The position numbers and the translations under genes were made by a program. The notes under the pieces are model-generated. The model made no database searches, was not told the DNA's origin, and was given only the letters and a program-made list of their open reading frames with translations. 64,000 nucleotides of DNA from Maribacter stanieri (GTDB taxonomy: Bacteria; Bacteroidota; Bacteroidia; Flavobacteriales; Flavobacteriaceae). The stretch covers positions 741,829-805,828 of the forward strand of contig NZ_FOYX01000002.1 of the NCBI RefSeq assembly GCF_900112245.1, written 5' to 3'. Within the stretch, counting starts at the first letter, position 1. The number at the start of each line of letters is the position of its first letter. This document shows positions 1 through 8,558 of the stretch, one piece after another.

Positions 1-1158
1 TTCACCCATTAGCACAGGCTTAAAACTGGTACCCTGAACTGTTTCGGGAATATCTATACCAGCAAGGTCGCACAGTGTAGGTAATACATCAGACAAGTAA
101 ATATTTCCCTCTACTCGCTGATTTGCTTTTATACCAGGCCCTTTAACTATTAATGGTACCCTCCATGAGTGTTCATACAAATTCTGTTTGCCCATTAAAC
201 CGTGGCGGCCTACAGCAATACCGTGATCAGATGTATAAATAACATAGGTATTATCTAACTCGCCCATAGCCTCTAACTTACTTAAGACTTTATTTAGCTG
301 AATATCTATATTTTCTGAACAGGCATACTCTCTACCTATCTCATTCCTTACCGTGATTTCATCCCTATTTTTCCATACTCCACTAACATTTTCTTCGTCA
401 CGTAATTCTAAATGACCATGATGAAAAGGATGTTTATTTAAATAATTATCTGGTAATGGCGGTTGCTTATCATTAGCAGTCGGAAGACTATATTTATCAG
501 TATGGTTTGTTGCCCCATACTTTTCCAGTAATTCTGGCGTACCGTTTCTAATATCATGTGGATGAGAAAATCCGAAGTAAATAAAGAACGGATCTTCTTC
601 TTTTACGGCACTTCTATCATCTAAATAAGAAAGTACTTGTTCTGCATGCCATGCACTACCAGATTCTTCTGTTCCTCCCCTTTTTGTAGCATCTTTGACA
701 ACTGTAAATTGCTTATTTGCTTGTGGATATGAATTTCCCACCTTACATGTACGCATGGTGTTATACCCTGCTCTATTAAAAACGGCACCTATAGTATTTT
801 CTTCTAAATTTTCTGGGGCAGTAGGGTTTACATATCCCTGCATAGAGGGCAAACTCCATACCGTTCTACCACTCATAATCATATGTCTAGAAGGGGTACA
901 GACCGCACCTACCATGGCTCCCATATGCCTTGCGTTTTCTACAACCATACCATCGTTAGCCAATTTGGTGATTGTTGGCGCATCTAATGACGACGTTGAA
1001 TCATAGAACTTAAAATCGAACGGCGATTGGTCATCAACCAGTACAAATAAAAAGTTAGGCCGCTTTTGTTCTTTTGGTTCTTCTACTTTCTTATTCTCTT
1101 TACAGCCAAATAATGTTATCACTATTAAACTACTTAGAAGTATATATTTTTTTCTCAT
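1..1158 (-). CDS. Sulfatase, S1 family lipoprotein (3' end beyond window)
   Basis: Type I formylglycine-dependent sulfatase, expected to remove sulfate esters from a polysaccharide or its oligosaccharides in the periplasm or at the outer membrane. The 386 visible codons run in frame to the window edge, so the C-terminus is missing. The start gives a lipoprotein signal ending TLFGC (Cys19). A metal-binding stretch with VLVDDQ follows, then CTPSR at Cys87, which fits the CxPxR motif whose Cys is oxidised to formylglycine. Further on are a DHGIAVGRHG segment and a VPLIVKGPG stretch typical of the family. It lies 15 bp after the SGNH hydrolase gene and is the last visible gene of the PUL operon. 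The S1 subfamily and substrate cannot be told from the sequence alone. Confidence 0.93.
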   Translation of the reverse strand, partial: MRKKYILLSSLIVITLFGCKENKKVEEPKEQKRPNFLFVLVDDQSPFDFKFYDSTSSLDAPTITKLANDGMVVENARHMGAMVGAVCTPSRHMIMSGRTVWSLPSMQGYVNPTAPENLEENTIGAVFNRAGYNTMRTCKVGNSYPQANKQFTVVKDATKRGGTEESGSAWHAEQVLSYLDDRSAVKEEDPFFIYFGFSHPHDIRNGTPELLEKYGATNHTDKYSLPTANDKQPPLPDNYLNKHPFHHGHLELRDEENVSGVWKNRDEITVRNEIGREYACSENIDIQLNKVLSKLEAMGELDNTYVIYTSDHGIAVGRHGLMGKQNLYEHSWRVPLIVKGPGIKANQRVEGNIYLSDVLPTLCDLAGIDIPETVQGTSFKPVLMGE

Positions 1159-1173
1159 GGACTTAGTTTTGTA

Positions 1174-1896
1174 TTAGTTCTTTGAAGGTTTTGCTAAAAG
1201 TTGTGATAGTATTGCGGGATAACTTTCACCAATGCTCTCTCCAGGGTTTTCAGCGCCTGAACCATATGTAATACTATCTCCAAAACAGATTATTTTCATT
1301 TTGTCGATTTTCTTATAATTCGCTTTAATATATTGATAGATTACAGTTGCAATAAAACGATAACCTAAGGATGTTGGATGTACACCGTCTTTTCTACCAC
1401 TATTACTTATATTCTGTATAAAAACATCTCTGTTATGAACCGGTAATCTCATTTGTTTAAAAATACTGTGTAGGTCCAAAAATTCTATTTCTTCTTCTAT
1501 GGCCAGGTGCTCCATTATTTTAGCAACTGCATTTAGTTTTTGATTTGGAGTTTGCTCATATCTTTCCCTGTCATGACGTTGAAATAAATACACACTATCA
1601 ACAGTTGGTGGCGACACCAATAATACATCTGCTCCTTCATTTTTAATTGTGCCCACTATGCCCTTTAAGTGTTTTTCATATGCACTATAGTCTAGCATTT
1701 TTTTAGAATTGAGCATATCGTTGGTACCCACCATAACAATTACCAAATGTGCCCCTCTATTCAATACATCAGTTTCAATTCGTTTTTCTAAATCTATTGA
1801 TGTATTACCTGCCACGCCCTCATTGAAAACTTGAGCAAACGCATCTTGAAAAGATATCATCATAAATAAAAGCAGTAAAAAATACTTTAAATTCAT
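1174..1896 (-). CDS. SGNH/GDSL esterase with circularly permuted motif order
   Basis: Secreted 240-residue SGNH-type hydrolase, likely a carbohydrate (acetyl) esterase given its PUL neighbours. A signal peptide (about residues 1-22, ending AFAQ) leads directly into block II (GVAGN, 27-31). Block III follows (GTND, 57-60), then block V (DGVHP, Asp170 and His173). Block I with the nucleophile comes last: FGDSIT at 205-210, Ser208. In ordinary family members block I is N-terminal and block V C-terminal, so the order here is II-III-V-I. The tail from Met200 (MKIICFGDSIT) looks like the normal start of a GDSL protein. All four blocks are intact in one uninterrupted frame, so an active enzyme is plausible. 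It sits 12 bp after the FAD oxidoreductase gene. Confidence 0.9.
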   Translation of the reverse strand: MNLKYFLLLLFMMISFQDAFAQVFNEGVAGNTSIDLEKRIETDVLNRGAHLVIVMVGTNDMLNSKKMLDYSAYEKHLKGIVGTIKNEGADVLLVSPPTVDSVYLFQRHDRERYEQTPNQKLNAVAKIMEHLAIEEEIEFLDLHSIFKQMRLPVHNRDVFIQNISNSGRKDGVHPTSLGYRFIATVIYQYIKANYKKIDKMKIICFGDSITYGSGAENPGESIGESYPAILSQLLAKPSKN

Positions 1897-1908
1897 GCTT
1901 CGTCTTTT

Positions 1909-3570
1909 TTAATAACTTAAAACTTGACCATCTTTTAGTAACTTATTTTTCAACGAATCATAGTCTACCTCATGAATTTCTTGGTCTTCATTAATTGCCA
2001 TGCCTGCCAAAGTCCCTGCGCTTTGCCCTAAAATCATAAATACCGGTTCCATACGAATAGAGCCAAATGCAATATGAGAACTTGAAACTGCCGCCGGTAC
2101 TAACAAGTTTCTACATTCTTCTTGTTTGGGTAGAATCGTGCCTAAATGTATTTGATATGGCGCATCTGGTTCTATACCAAGATCTCCCTCATTCTGCACA
2201 TAACCTTCTTTGGTAATATATCTTTGTACATTATGAGAATCCATAGCATAAGACCCCATGCCTATTGGCTTTAACACTTTACTCTTACCCAAAATTTCAT
2301 TATCGGTCATTACAAATTCACCAATCATTCTTCTTGCTTCGCGTACATATATCTGATATGGCCAATGACCGTTGTCCGTAAATTCGTCTTTGGCAAGTCC
2401 CCATTTTTTAATACTAGTTCTAAATCTTTCAGGAACACTTTCATCATGACCCCAGAAGTAAAGTAAGCCTTTGTGATAATCAATATGTTCCTTTAATATC
2501 TCTTTTCGTTTTTCATAAGATGCTTCGGGGTACTCATAGTTCATTCCAATATTATCAGAACTAAAAGGACCTACATTATTGACATCTCTTTTCTTATTAG
2601 GTATTTTTCCTCCTCCAAACATTGAGTGTCTTCCGCCCTTAAATATCCTTCTCAGCAGCTCATACTGAGCTGAGTCATAATTTTCAGGTTTCTCGAAAGG
2701 AACAATATTGCCTTCAGCATTAGTAGTACATAATCTATAATTATAGGCTTGTACCCCATTATCCCCAGATCCGTTTTCACCTATGCGTCCCGTAGCTATT
2801 CTAGGAAGCACACCACTTGTAGAATCACCTGGTATGATATACGGACTAATATTTAGCTCTTGAAAGTTATGGCTATGATGATATACCCCTTTTTGTACTC
2901 CATTCCACTGTTCGTTATAAACACTATTAGCTTCCCTACCTACGTGATAATTAACTCCGGCAGCTGCCATTAAATCGCCTTCATATGTTGCATCTATGAA
3001 AATTTTAGCTTCATAAATTGTGCCGTCTAACATAGCTATTGAAGTTATCTTCCCATTCGCAACTTTAACGCCTTTTTCTCTATCTAACCACTTATCCCTG
3101 TGTATGGAAATATTATTTTCCCTTATAAAATTTTCGAAAATCTGTTCAGCAACATGCGGTTCAAAAGTCCACATTGTTTTAAATTCATCATCTATTGCTG
3201 TGGTACCTTGACCTTCGTTACCATATTCTTCCCTTGGTTGCCAATTCCAAGCATCTTTATTCTGATAATGCTTATAAACTTCTTGATAAAATTCTTTTGA
3301 AATTCCTCCAATCACCTCTTTATTACCTAAATCTGTAAATCCTAATCCGCTTGATGATAATCCGCCAATATGCTTCTCAGGACAAACAATCAGCACCGAT
3401 TTATTCATTCTAACCAGTTGTACTGCTGAGGCTATTGCTGCAGAAGTACCTCCGTATATAACTACATCAGCATCTAAACTTTTGACATCATTATGCATAC
3501 CATAACTAAATTGAACAAGCGCTAATACAACTACTATATTATATTTTATCAGTTTACTTATTTTCATCAT
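1909..3570 (-). CDS. FAD-dependent oxidoreductase (FAD_oxidored type), exported
   Basis: A 553-residue flavoprotein with an N-terminal signal sequence (about 1-24, ending SYG). The Rossmann motif for FAD lies near residues 35-65: VVIYGGTSAAIAS, then SVLIVCPEKHIGGLSSSGLG. A second conserved stretch reads FIDATYEGDLMAAAGV, and the C-terminal part has VPAAVSSSHIAFGSIRMEP and GQSAGTLAGMA. This is the layout of the FAD-dependent oxidoreductases often found in Bacteroidota PULs, whose reactions are mostly uncharacterised. It lies 8 bp after the heparinase-like gene and 12 bp before the SGNH gene, so it is co-transcribed with lyases and a sulfatase. A role in oxidising a sugar product is inference. 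The start could equally be Met2. Confidence 0.85.
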   Translation of the reverse strand: MMKISKLIKYNIVVVLALVQFSYGMHNDVKSLDADVVIYGGTSAAIASAVQLVRMNKSVLIVCPEKHIGGLSSSGLGFTDLGNKEVIGGISKEFYQEVYKHYQNKDAWNWQPREEYGNEGQGTTAIDDEFKTMWTFEPHVAEQIFENFIRENNISIHRDKWLDREKGVKVANGKITSIAMLDGTIYEAKIFIDATYEGDLMAAAGVNYHVGREANSVYNEQWNGVQKGVYHHSHNFQELNISPYIIPGDSTSGVLPRIATGRIGENGSGDNGVQAYNYRLCTTNAEGNIVPFEKPENYDSAQYELLRRIFKGGRHSMFGGGKIPNKKRDVNNVGPFSSDNIGMNYEYPEASYEKRKEILKEHIDYHKGLLYFWGHDESVPERFRTSIKKWGLAKDEFTDNGHWPYQIYVREARRMIGEFVMTDNEILGKSKVLKPIGMGSYAMDSHNVQRYITKEGYVQNEGDLGIEPDAPYQIHLGTILPKQEECRNLLVPAAVSSSHIAFGSIRMEPVFMILGQSAGTLAGMAINEDQEIHEVDYDSLKNKLLKDGQVLSY

Positions 3571-3578
3571 TATATGTT

Positions 3579-6389
3579 TTAATTGATAGAGATTACCCTT
3601 AGATCACCTGCCTTAAACTGTTGTTCTTTATTATCCTGTGTTATGGTCACAGCAACTTCGTTATGCAACCACAATTCACCATCTTTTTCCTTTAGTACTA
3701 CATTCCCAAATTCGTTCGCTGAAATGTTGAATCCTTTAACGGCTGCTTCTTTCCCATTTCCTATAAATATCACCCAATCTCCATTTTTTTCATTGGCAAT
3801 CAATGTATAGGTAGCATCGGTAGACATTTTATTATAGGTTACTTTTTTATGATTAGCTGATGAAAAAACAACATCTTCACGACCAGATTTATGAGTGATA
3901 TTTAGTCCAACAAACTCAGTATTTCCATTTTGGTCTTCAAAGCTTGAAATATTAGCTATACTTTTTCCTTCTGCGGAAGTAAAGGGTTCGTAAACCGATA
4001 CAAAAGGTTTTTCCCAAGCAGCACCATGCTGTCTTGCCGCGAAGGTTAAATAAGGTTCTTTATCTACTTTGTATGGTATTCCATGATTTCCTCTAAAGGC
4101 TTTGTTGGGAGGTGATTTTATAGAAAAAACCTCACGCCCCTCTGTACCTTTCATCCATAGATTCATAAATACATCATCTTCCCCTTCTGGCATATCAATC
4201 TTCCATTCTGCTTGGTAGTCCTCTTCTAATTTAACCGATTTTTTATCCCACATATAATCCAATGCATATAGATGTCCGCCTGCAAATGCCATTTCTTCAC
4301 TTGGCATTAATTTTAATGGGTTACCATCGGTATCCATTATACTCATAGATTGACCTAGATTATGGTAGTAATAATCATGAAATTTATCTCCTGCTCGTTG
4401 TTTTTTTGAACGGAAAACATCAATGTAATACCCAGTTGTTTCTCCTGTTTTTACAATACTAACTAAACGAGATTGATCACTACGGGTTTCCGGTTCTAAG
4501 AAGAAAACATCCGAATAGGTGATATCGGAATAAAAACCTTCTTTTTGCTCAGATTTTGGATACTCGCCCATAACATCAAAAGCATGGTAGCTTAACATTT
4601 CGGTATATGATGAAGCTCCGTCGACCATGACCGTATTATGTGCTGGAAACTGAGAGTAGTATTCCAAATAAATTGGCTCAAGATAATTAGCTCCCTTGCC
4701 CGGGTCTGCACCTTGAACAAAGCCTTTTCCGTACAATTCCATATTTATACCATTAGCATGCATATGATTACCTAAAGAGCCGTTTAAAGAGACCATCATC
4801 CCATCTTTACCGGTGCCCATTCGCTGTACATGCCAACTAACATTTGGGGCATTAAAGGTCTGTGTGATATAATCTTCTAATTTATGCTGCTTATATTTTG
4901 GATTTAACGACAAAGGCTTGCTTGCGAAAAAGGAAGAAATGCTTTTTGAATTTGTACCCCTATCTTTCCCTGATTGTTCTGCATCATCCGCAAATAAGCG
5001 ATATAACCCGGTAAACTCATTTTCCAAATTGTCATCCCCATTTTTCTGGGCAATTCGAATCATATCTCCTATTGCCTCGGTACTTATTGGTCCATAGTAT
5101 GAGTCGCCAAATGCAACTATCTGATTATTTGGAAACAGGTACTGTGGCATCATTTTTACAGCTTTACTCATAACCGGCGTGTACGGTAGAATATTATGAT
5201 TAAAAGTATTGTCAAAGTCTCTAATAAAATGGGTAAGACTACTAGTAACCCCAAGTGAATAACTAGGGCATTCATTCCAAACCCCGTTACTTTCATCATA
5301 TCCGTAATCTATAAACTTAGATAACGACCATTGCCTTGCCGAGGTAACGTTTAAAATGTAGTCAATATAGTATTCACGCCCTTTTTTATCTTCATAATTT
5401 TCATTATCCTGCAACACCATTGTCGCTTTTAAAATGATGTTTGCTTGATGAAGGTTCCAATTGTTCTGCGGCACTCCATTTTTAATTACCTGATCTGTCC
5501 ATCTTTTAATAGTCTTGTCATACATCGCAATATTTTCTGGATGATTTGCCTCTATATAACCATGTAAAAAATCATATAGAATGGATACCTCTCTCAAAGC
5601 TTTTTCGTGTATAACTTGAAAATGTGTGAAACCTACAAGGGTTTGTATATGTCCATTCAATAAATCTATAGGTTCGCTGCGGTAAGACATACCCTCCATA
5701 TAGGTGTGGAAGATGTCATACGCGAATTTTGAAAAACGCTCATCATTTTCCAGCCAATATAGAAAAGCGGCATCTCTAGCTAGCCCAATAATATCTTCAT
5801 TAATAGAAACAATTATATTACCCGTTTTAGACGGTTCTGCCCACTCAAATGGATGTCCTTCTTTTGTTTTATTCGGTAAATACAATCCTCTAGGGTCATC
5901 CATATAAGGTTGTATATCTTCTAATCTAGGCTTGGCATATGGTGTTGCAGAATTACGTGATCCTGTAAACCTAACCGTAGGTACAGGTGCTTCCCCATCT
6001 GCATGAGAATAATCCACACCATTCACATATACATTGGTAGCTTTGGTTTTCCAGTACATCTGTAAACGAGAAACCATCCATTCAGCATCTGAAACGTGGC
6101 GCTCTACATGATTATCAACTTTGTCATGCAGACCTTCTAAAACTTCTTTTGCCCAAGCTTCTTTTTTAATGGTTTTCTGTAAATCCTTTTTTTCTAAATT
6201 GGTAATATATATTCTTGGATATCCTTGTTCTAAATTGGTTGGTAATGGAATTTTTGTAGTATTCTGTGCAATACTATTAAGAGTAAACAAACAGAAAAAA
6301 AATACTAAACTGAATGTTCTAGCAATAATCCCTGAATCAATTTTAGTTTTTGTAACCATTCTTGTCTCTTGGTATATATATTTAATCAT
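3579..6389 (-). CDS. Heparinase II/III-like polysaccharide lyase
   Basis: A 936-residue secreted protein with the two-part architecture of heparinase II/III-type lyases. The N-terminal half looks like an alpha/alpha-toroid (residues about 45-480, including NWNLHQANII). The C-terminal half resembles the heparinase II/III beta-sandwich, with GNHMHANGINMELYGKG and AHNTVMVDGASSY carrying the expected histidines. Such enzymes cut uronate-containing chains by beta-elimination, leaving an unsaturated uronate. The PL family cannot be assigned by eye. It is clearly paralogous to the protein at 13204-16005. The gene starts directly after the stop of the preceding lyase gene (adjacent at 6389/6390). Met11 would give a more typical signal peptide ending SIAQ and may be the true start. 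Confidence 0.85.
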   Translation of the reverse strand: MIKYIYQETRMVTKTKIDSGIIARTFSLVFFFCLFTLNSIAQNTTKIPLPTNLEQGYPRIYITNLEKKDLQKTIKKEAWAKEVLEGLHDKVDNHVERHVSDAEWMVSRLQMYWKTKATNVYVNGVDYSHADGEAPVPTVRFTGSRNSATPYAKPRLEDIQPYMDDPRGLYLPNKTKEGHPFEWAEPSKTGNIIVSINEDIIGLARDAAFLYWLENDERFSKFAYDIFHTYMEGMSYRSEPIDLLNGHIQTLVGFTHFQVIHEKALREVSILYDFLHGYIEANHPENIAMYDKTIKRWTDQVIKNGVPQNNWNLHQANIILKATMVLQDNENYEDKKGREYYIDYILNVTSARQWSLSKFIDYGYDESNGVWNECPSYSLGVTSSLTHFIRDFDNTFNHNILPYTPVMSKAVKMMPQYLFPNNQIVAFGDSYYGPISTEAIGDMIRIAQKNGDDNLENEFTGLYRLFADDAEQSGKDRGTNSKSISSFFASKPLSLNPKYKQHKLEDYITQTFNAPNVSWHVQRMGTGKDGMMVSLNGSLGNHMHANGINMELYGKGFVQGADPGKGANYLEPIYLEYYSQFPAHNTVMVDGASSYTEMLSYHAFDVMGEYPKSEQKEGFYSDITYSDVFFLEPETRSDQSRLVSIVKTGETTGYYIDVFRSKKQRAGDKFHDYYYHNLGQSMSIMDTDGNPLKLMPSEEMAFAGGHLYALDYMWDKKSVKLEEDYQAEWKIDMPEGEDDVFMNLWMKGTEGREVFSIKSPPNKAFRGNHGIPYKVDKEPYLTFAARQHGAAWEKPFVSVYEPFTSAEGKSIANISSFEDQNGNTEFVGLNITHKSGREDVVFSSANHKKVTYNKMSTDATYTLIANEKNGDWVIFIGNGKEAAVKGFNISANEFGNVVLKEKDGELWLHNEVAVTITQDNKEQQFKAGDLRVISIN

Positions 6390-8339
6390 TTATAATGGTG
6401 TATACGTAATCGTTAATTTCCCTTCTTTAACTTTTTTACCAGCTTCAATTCCTATTCTGTATGCAGGTGCGCCTTCCCTTAAATGTGCTACAGGAACAAT
6501 CACATCTTTTATACTGACCGTAAAACCTTCACTCTGAATTTCAGCTTTTACTTTGTGATTTTCCGATTCTAAAATTACCGTAGTATCATCTATAATTTTA
6601 TAAGTGTTCAGTGTCATTATAGAGGAACCAAAACTTACGTGTTCCGTTGCTTTAAATTGATCTTCAATAGTAATAGTGCCCATACCAGATTTGTCGTTTG
6701 TGATGGTTCTGGTCAAAGTCTGTAGCATAGGTAGCTCGTAGGCTGGTAAAATATTCATTACTACTTCGTCTCTAACCTCTGTGAATTTGGTTTCGGTTAT
6801 AATACCTTTAAACTCAATACCATTAGATTGCAATTGATTATTAATCATTGGAACTGGATGCCCCCATGAACTTCTAGCTTTATTGTCAGGTGAAAATGCG
6901 CCTGCCCTATAAGATGGTGCTCCTATATCGCCAGTTATCATATCGGTATCTAAAAAAATCTCGTAAGTACCTACATCGCTATGGTTATGGTTCTCTGCAT
7001 TATGACCTGCCTTTACTGCTATGGAGAAAGGTGTATCTTGTTTTCCTCTAGATATCACCATTCCAAAATCATTAAAATAGGTATGACCAGACATTTCAGA
7101 AATCATTATATTATTACTGACTTCAAACATTTTTGGCTTCTGCCAAGCAATTAATTGCTCTGCTGCTTCTTCCATTCTAATTTCGGTTGGCATCATAGCT
7201 CCGTAATAACTTGTAGACAAAACATAGGCAAAATTGCTTCCTTTGCTTGAGATTGAAGAAACACCATCTGCAAAAGGTGCACAAGTTCCATTCTGAATTT
7301 CAAAGCTTTGAGGAAATCTGCCTACATTCTTCAACTTCTCTGCATTATTGAATGCGAATAAATCAATTTTTCCTTCTGTATAATCGTATAAAATTTGTGC
7401 CAAATATAAATAATGACCAAAACCATAGCCCCAATATCCTAAACCTTCTGAACAATACCCATCATCACCAAAACCACTTAAATAATAATTCATGCTGTTT
7501 AAAGCTGAACCAACTACTGCAAGTCTTTCGTCATAATTTTTAGAGTTTGTTATGGTCGCTAAAACTGATCCACTTGTACAAACTGAGTTCCAATTGCTAG
7601 TACTCTTTATCCATTTGTTGTTCTCGTCTAAATATTTGGTACTTTGTAAATAGGAATCAATAATTCGTTTTTGCAGTTGCCTATTAATTTCTTCTTTTAA
7701 TTGCTGTTGCAGTTTATCTTCTAACAGATAATTTGCCAATGCCAATACAGACCCAAACTTACGTGCTCCTAAATCTATTGATACGCGGCGACCTTCTAAT
7801 ACACCATTATTTTTATCATCATGATTTGGATGCAACCACGATTTCATACCTAATATGGAATAACTATAAGTTTCTATTTGAGGTAAAAATCGACCTTCAT
7901 TTTCAAGACATTCCGCTAAAATAAAATGTTCTAAACGGTCCATAGTTCTGTAATATCTAGGTTTGTAAATTCCTCTATTACCTTCCCTATTTGCCAATCT
8001 ATAGATACTATCTGAAATTGGAACCTCAGGCTTTTTATCTAATAATGCATTCGCTTTTATTAGATATTCCTTTCCAGATTTTGATTCTGCTATAGCATTC
8101 CAATATACCCTATCTGCCAACTTTGGTGCTGGCTGAAAAGATTCTTTTGGCATTACCGATTTTAGCATTTCAATTTGCTGGGGAGTTGGATAAATTGTAT
8201 CCTTATCTGCATGCTTCAGATACATGTCCATATCTAAATTTAAAAGCTTTTCTTCGGTTTTATGAGAACAAGACGCTACAACTATTAACAGCGAAATTAA
8301 AAAAAGAGCGTACCATATGTTCCATTTTTTATTTACCAT
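6390..8339 (-). CDS. Heparinase II/III family lyase, lipoprotein
   Basis: A 649-residue lyase-type lipoprotein with signal MVNKKWNIWYALF and lipobox VASC (Cys24). The N-terminal half is helical with Tyr- and Trp-rich repeats such as GYWGYGFGHYLYLAQ, as in an alpha/alpha-toroid. The C-terminal half contains KAGHNAENHNHSDVG, the metal and catalytic His/Asn block of heparinase II/III proteins, followed by YEIFLDTDMITGDIGAP. It belongs to a different subgroup from the two long lyases of this locus and may act as an exo-lyase on oligosaccharides, which is inference. It is preceded by a 219-bp gap with two strong inverted repeats, so it may have its own promoter or be separated from GH29 by a processing or termination signal. 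Confidence 0.85.
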   Translation of the reverse strand: MVNKKWNIWYALFLISLLIVVASCSHKTEEKLLNLDMDMYLKHADKDTIYPTPQQIEMLKSVMPKESFQPAPKLADRVYWNAIAESKSGKEYLIKANALLDKKPEVPISDSIYRLANREGNRGIYKPRYYRTMDRLEHFILAECLENEGRFLPQIETYSYSILGMKSWLHPNHDDKNNGVLEGRRVSIDLGARKFGSVLALANYLLEDKLQQQLKEEINRQLQKRIIDSYLQSTKYLDENNKWIKSTSNWNSVCTSGSVLATITNSKNYDERLAVVGSALNSMNYYLSGFGDDGYCSEGLGYWGYGFGHYLYLAQILYDYTEGKIDLFAFNNAEKLKNVGRFPQSFEIQNGTCAPFADGVSSISSKGSNFAYVLSTSYYGAMMPTEIRMEEAAEQLIAWQKPKMFEVSNNIMISEMSGHTYFNDFGMVISRGKQDTPFSIAVKAGHNAENHNHSDVGTYEIFLDTDMITGDIGAPSYRAGAFSPDNKARSSWGHPVPMINNQLQSNGIEFKGIITETKFTEVRDEVVMNILPAYELPMLQTLTRTITNDKSGMGTITIEDQFKATEHVSFGSSIMTLNTYKIIDDTTVILESENHKVKAEIQSEGFTVSIKDVIVPVAHLREGAPAYRIGIEAGKKVKEGKLTITYTPL

Positions 8340-8370
8340 AATTCTGTTTGTGTCGTTTGTTACATGCTAT

Positions 8371-8424
8371 AAAAAAATAACATTGCACCTCTTTAATTAA
8401 GATGATAGCAATGTTACTTTTTTT
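8371..8424 (-). terminator. Inverted repeat after GH29, possible terminator or processing site
   Basis: A 9-bp perfect stem (TAACATTGC at 8378-8386 with GCAATGTTA at 8407-8415) is flanked by A7 on the left and T7 on the right. On either strand this gives a hairpin followed by a T-run. The 20-nt loop contains TTAATTAA. It lies in the 219-bp gap between GH29 and the lyase lipoprotein gene, so it could end transcription or set the mRNA level of the downstream part of the PUL operon. Confidence 0.5.
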
Positions 8425-8440
8425 AATTAAAATTCAATTA

Positions 8441-8471
8441 AATCATAGTTCAATGTCTATAAACTATGATT
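8441..8471. repeat. 10-bp perfect inverted repeat in PUL operon gap
   Basis: AATCATAGTT (8441-8450) and AACTATGATT (8462-8471) form a perfect 10-bp inverted repeat with an 11-nt loop. It sits between GH29 and the downstream lyase gene, beside the terminator-like repeat at 8371-8424. It could be an RNA hairpin or an operator. No T-run follows on the minus strand, so a simple terminator is less likely. Confidence 0.45.
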
Positions 8472-8558
8472 CTTTTCGTGATTTTTACATTTAACTCATT
8501 CAATAACACCTCAACTAAAAAATCGATTATTGAGTACAAATATTTAAAAATCAACATT

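Noticed and set aside
695..1006. 103-codon plus-strand frame over the sulfatase
   Set aside because: Antisense to the CTPSR-containing sulfatase region; no independent support.
1297..1299. Internal ATG before the GDSIT block as a separate small gene
   Set aside because: It would give only 41 residues and the reading frame is continuous with the upstream motifs, so one permuted protein is the better reading.
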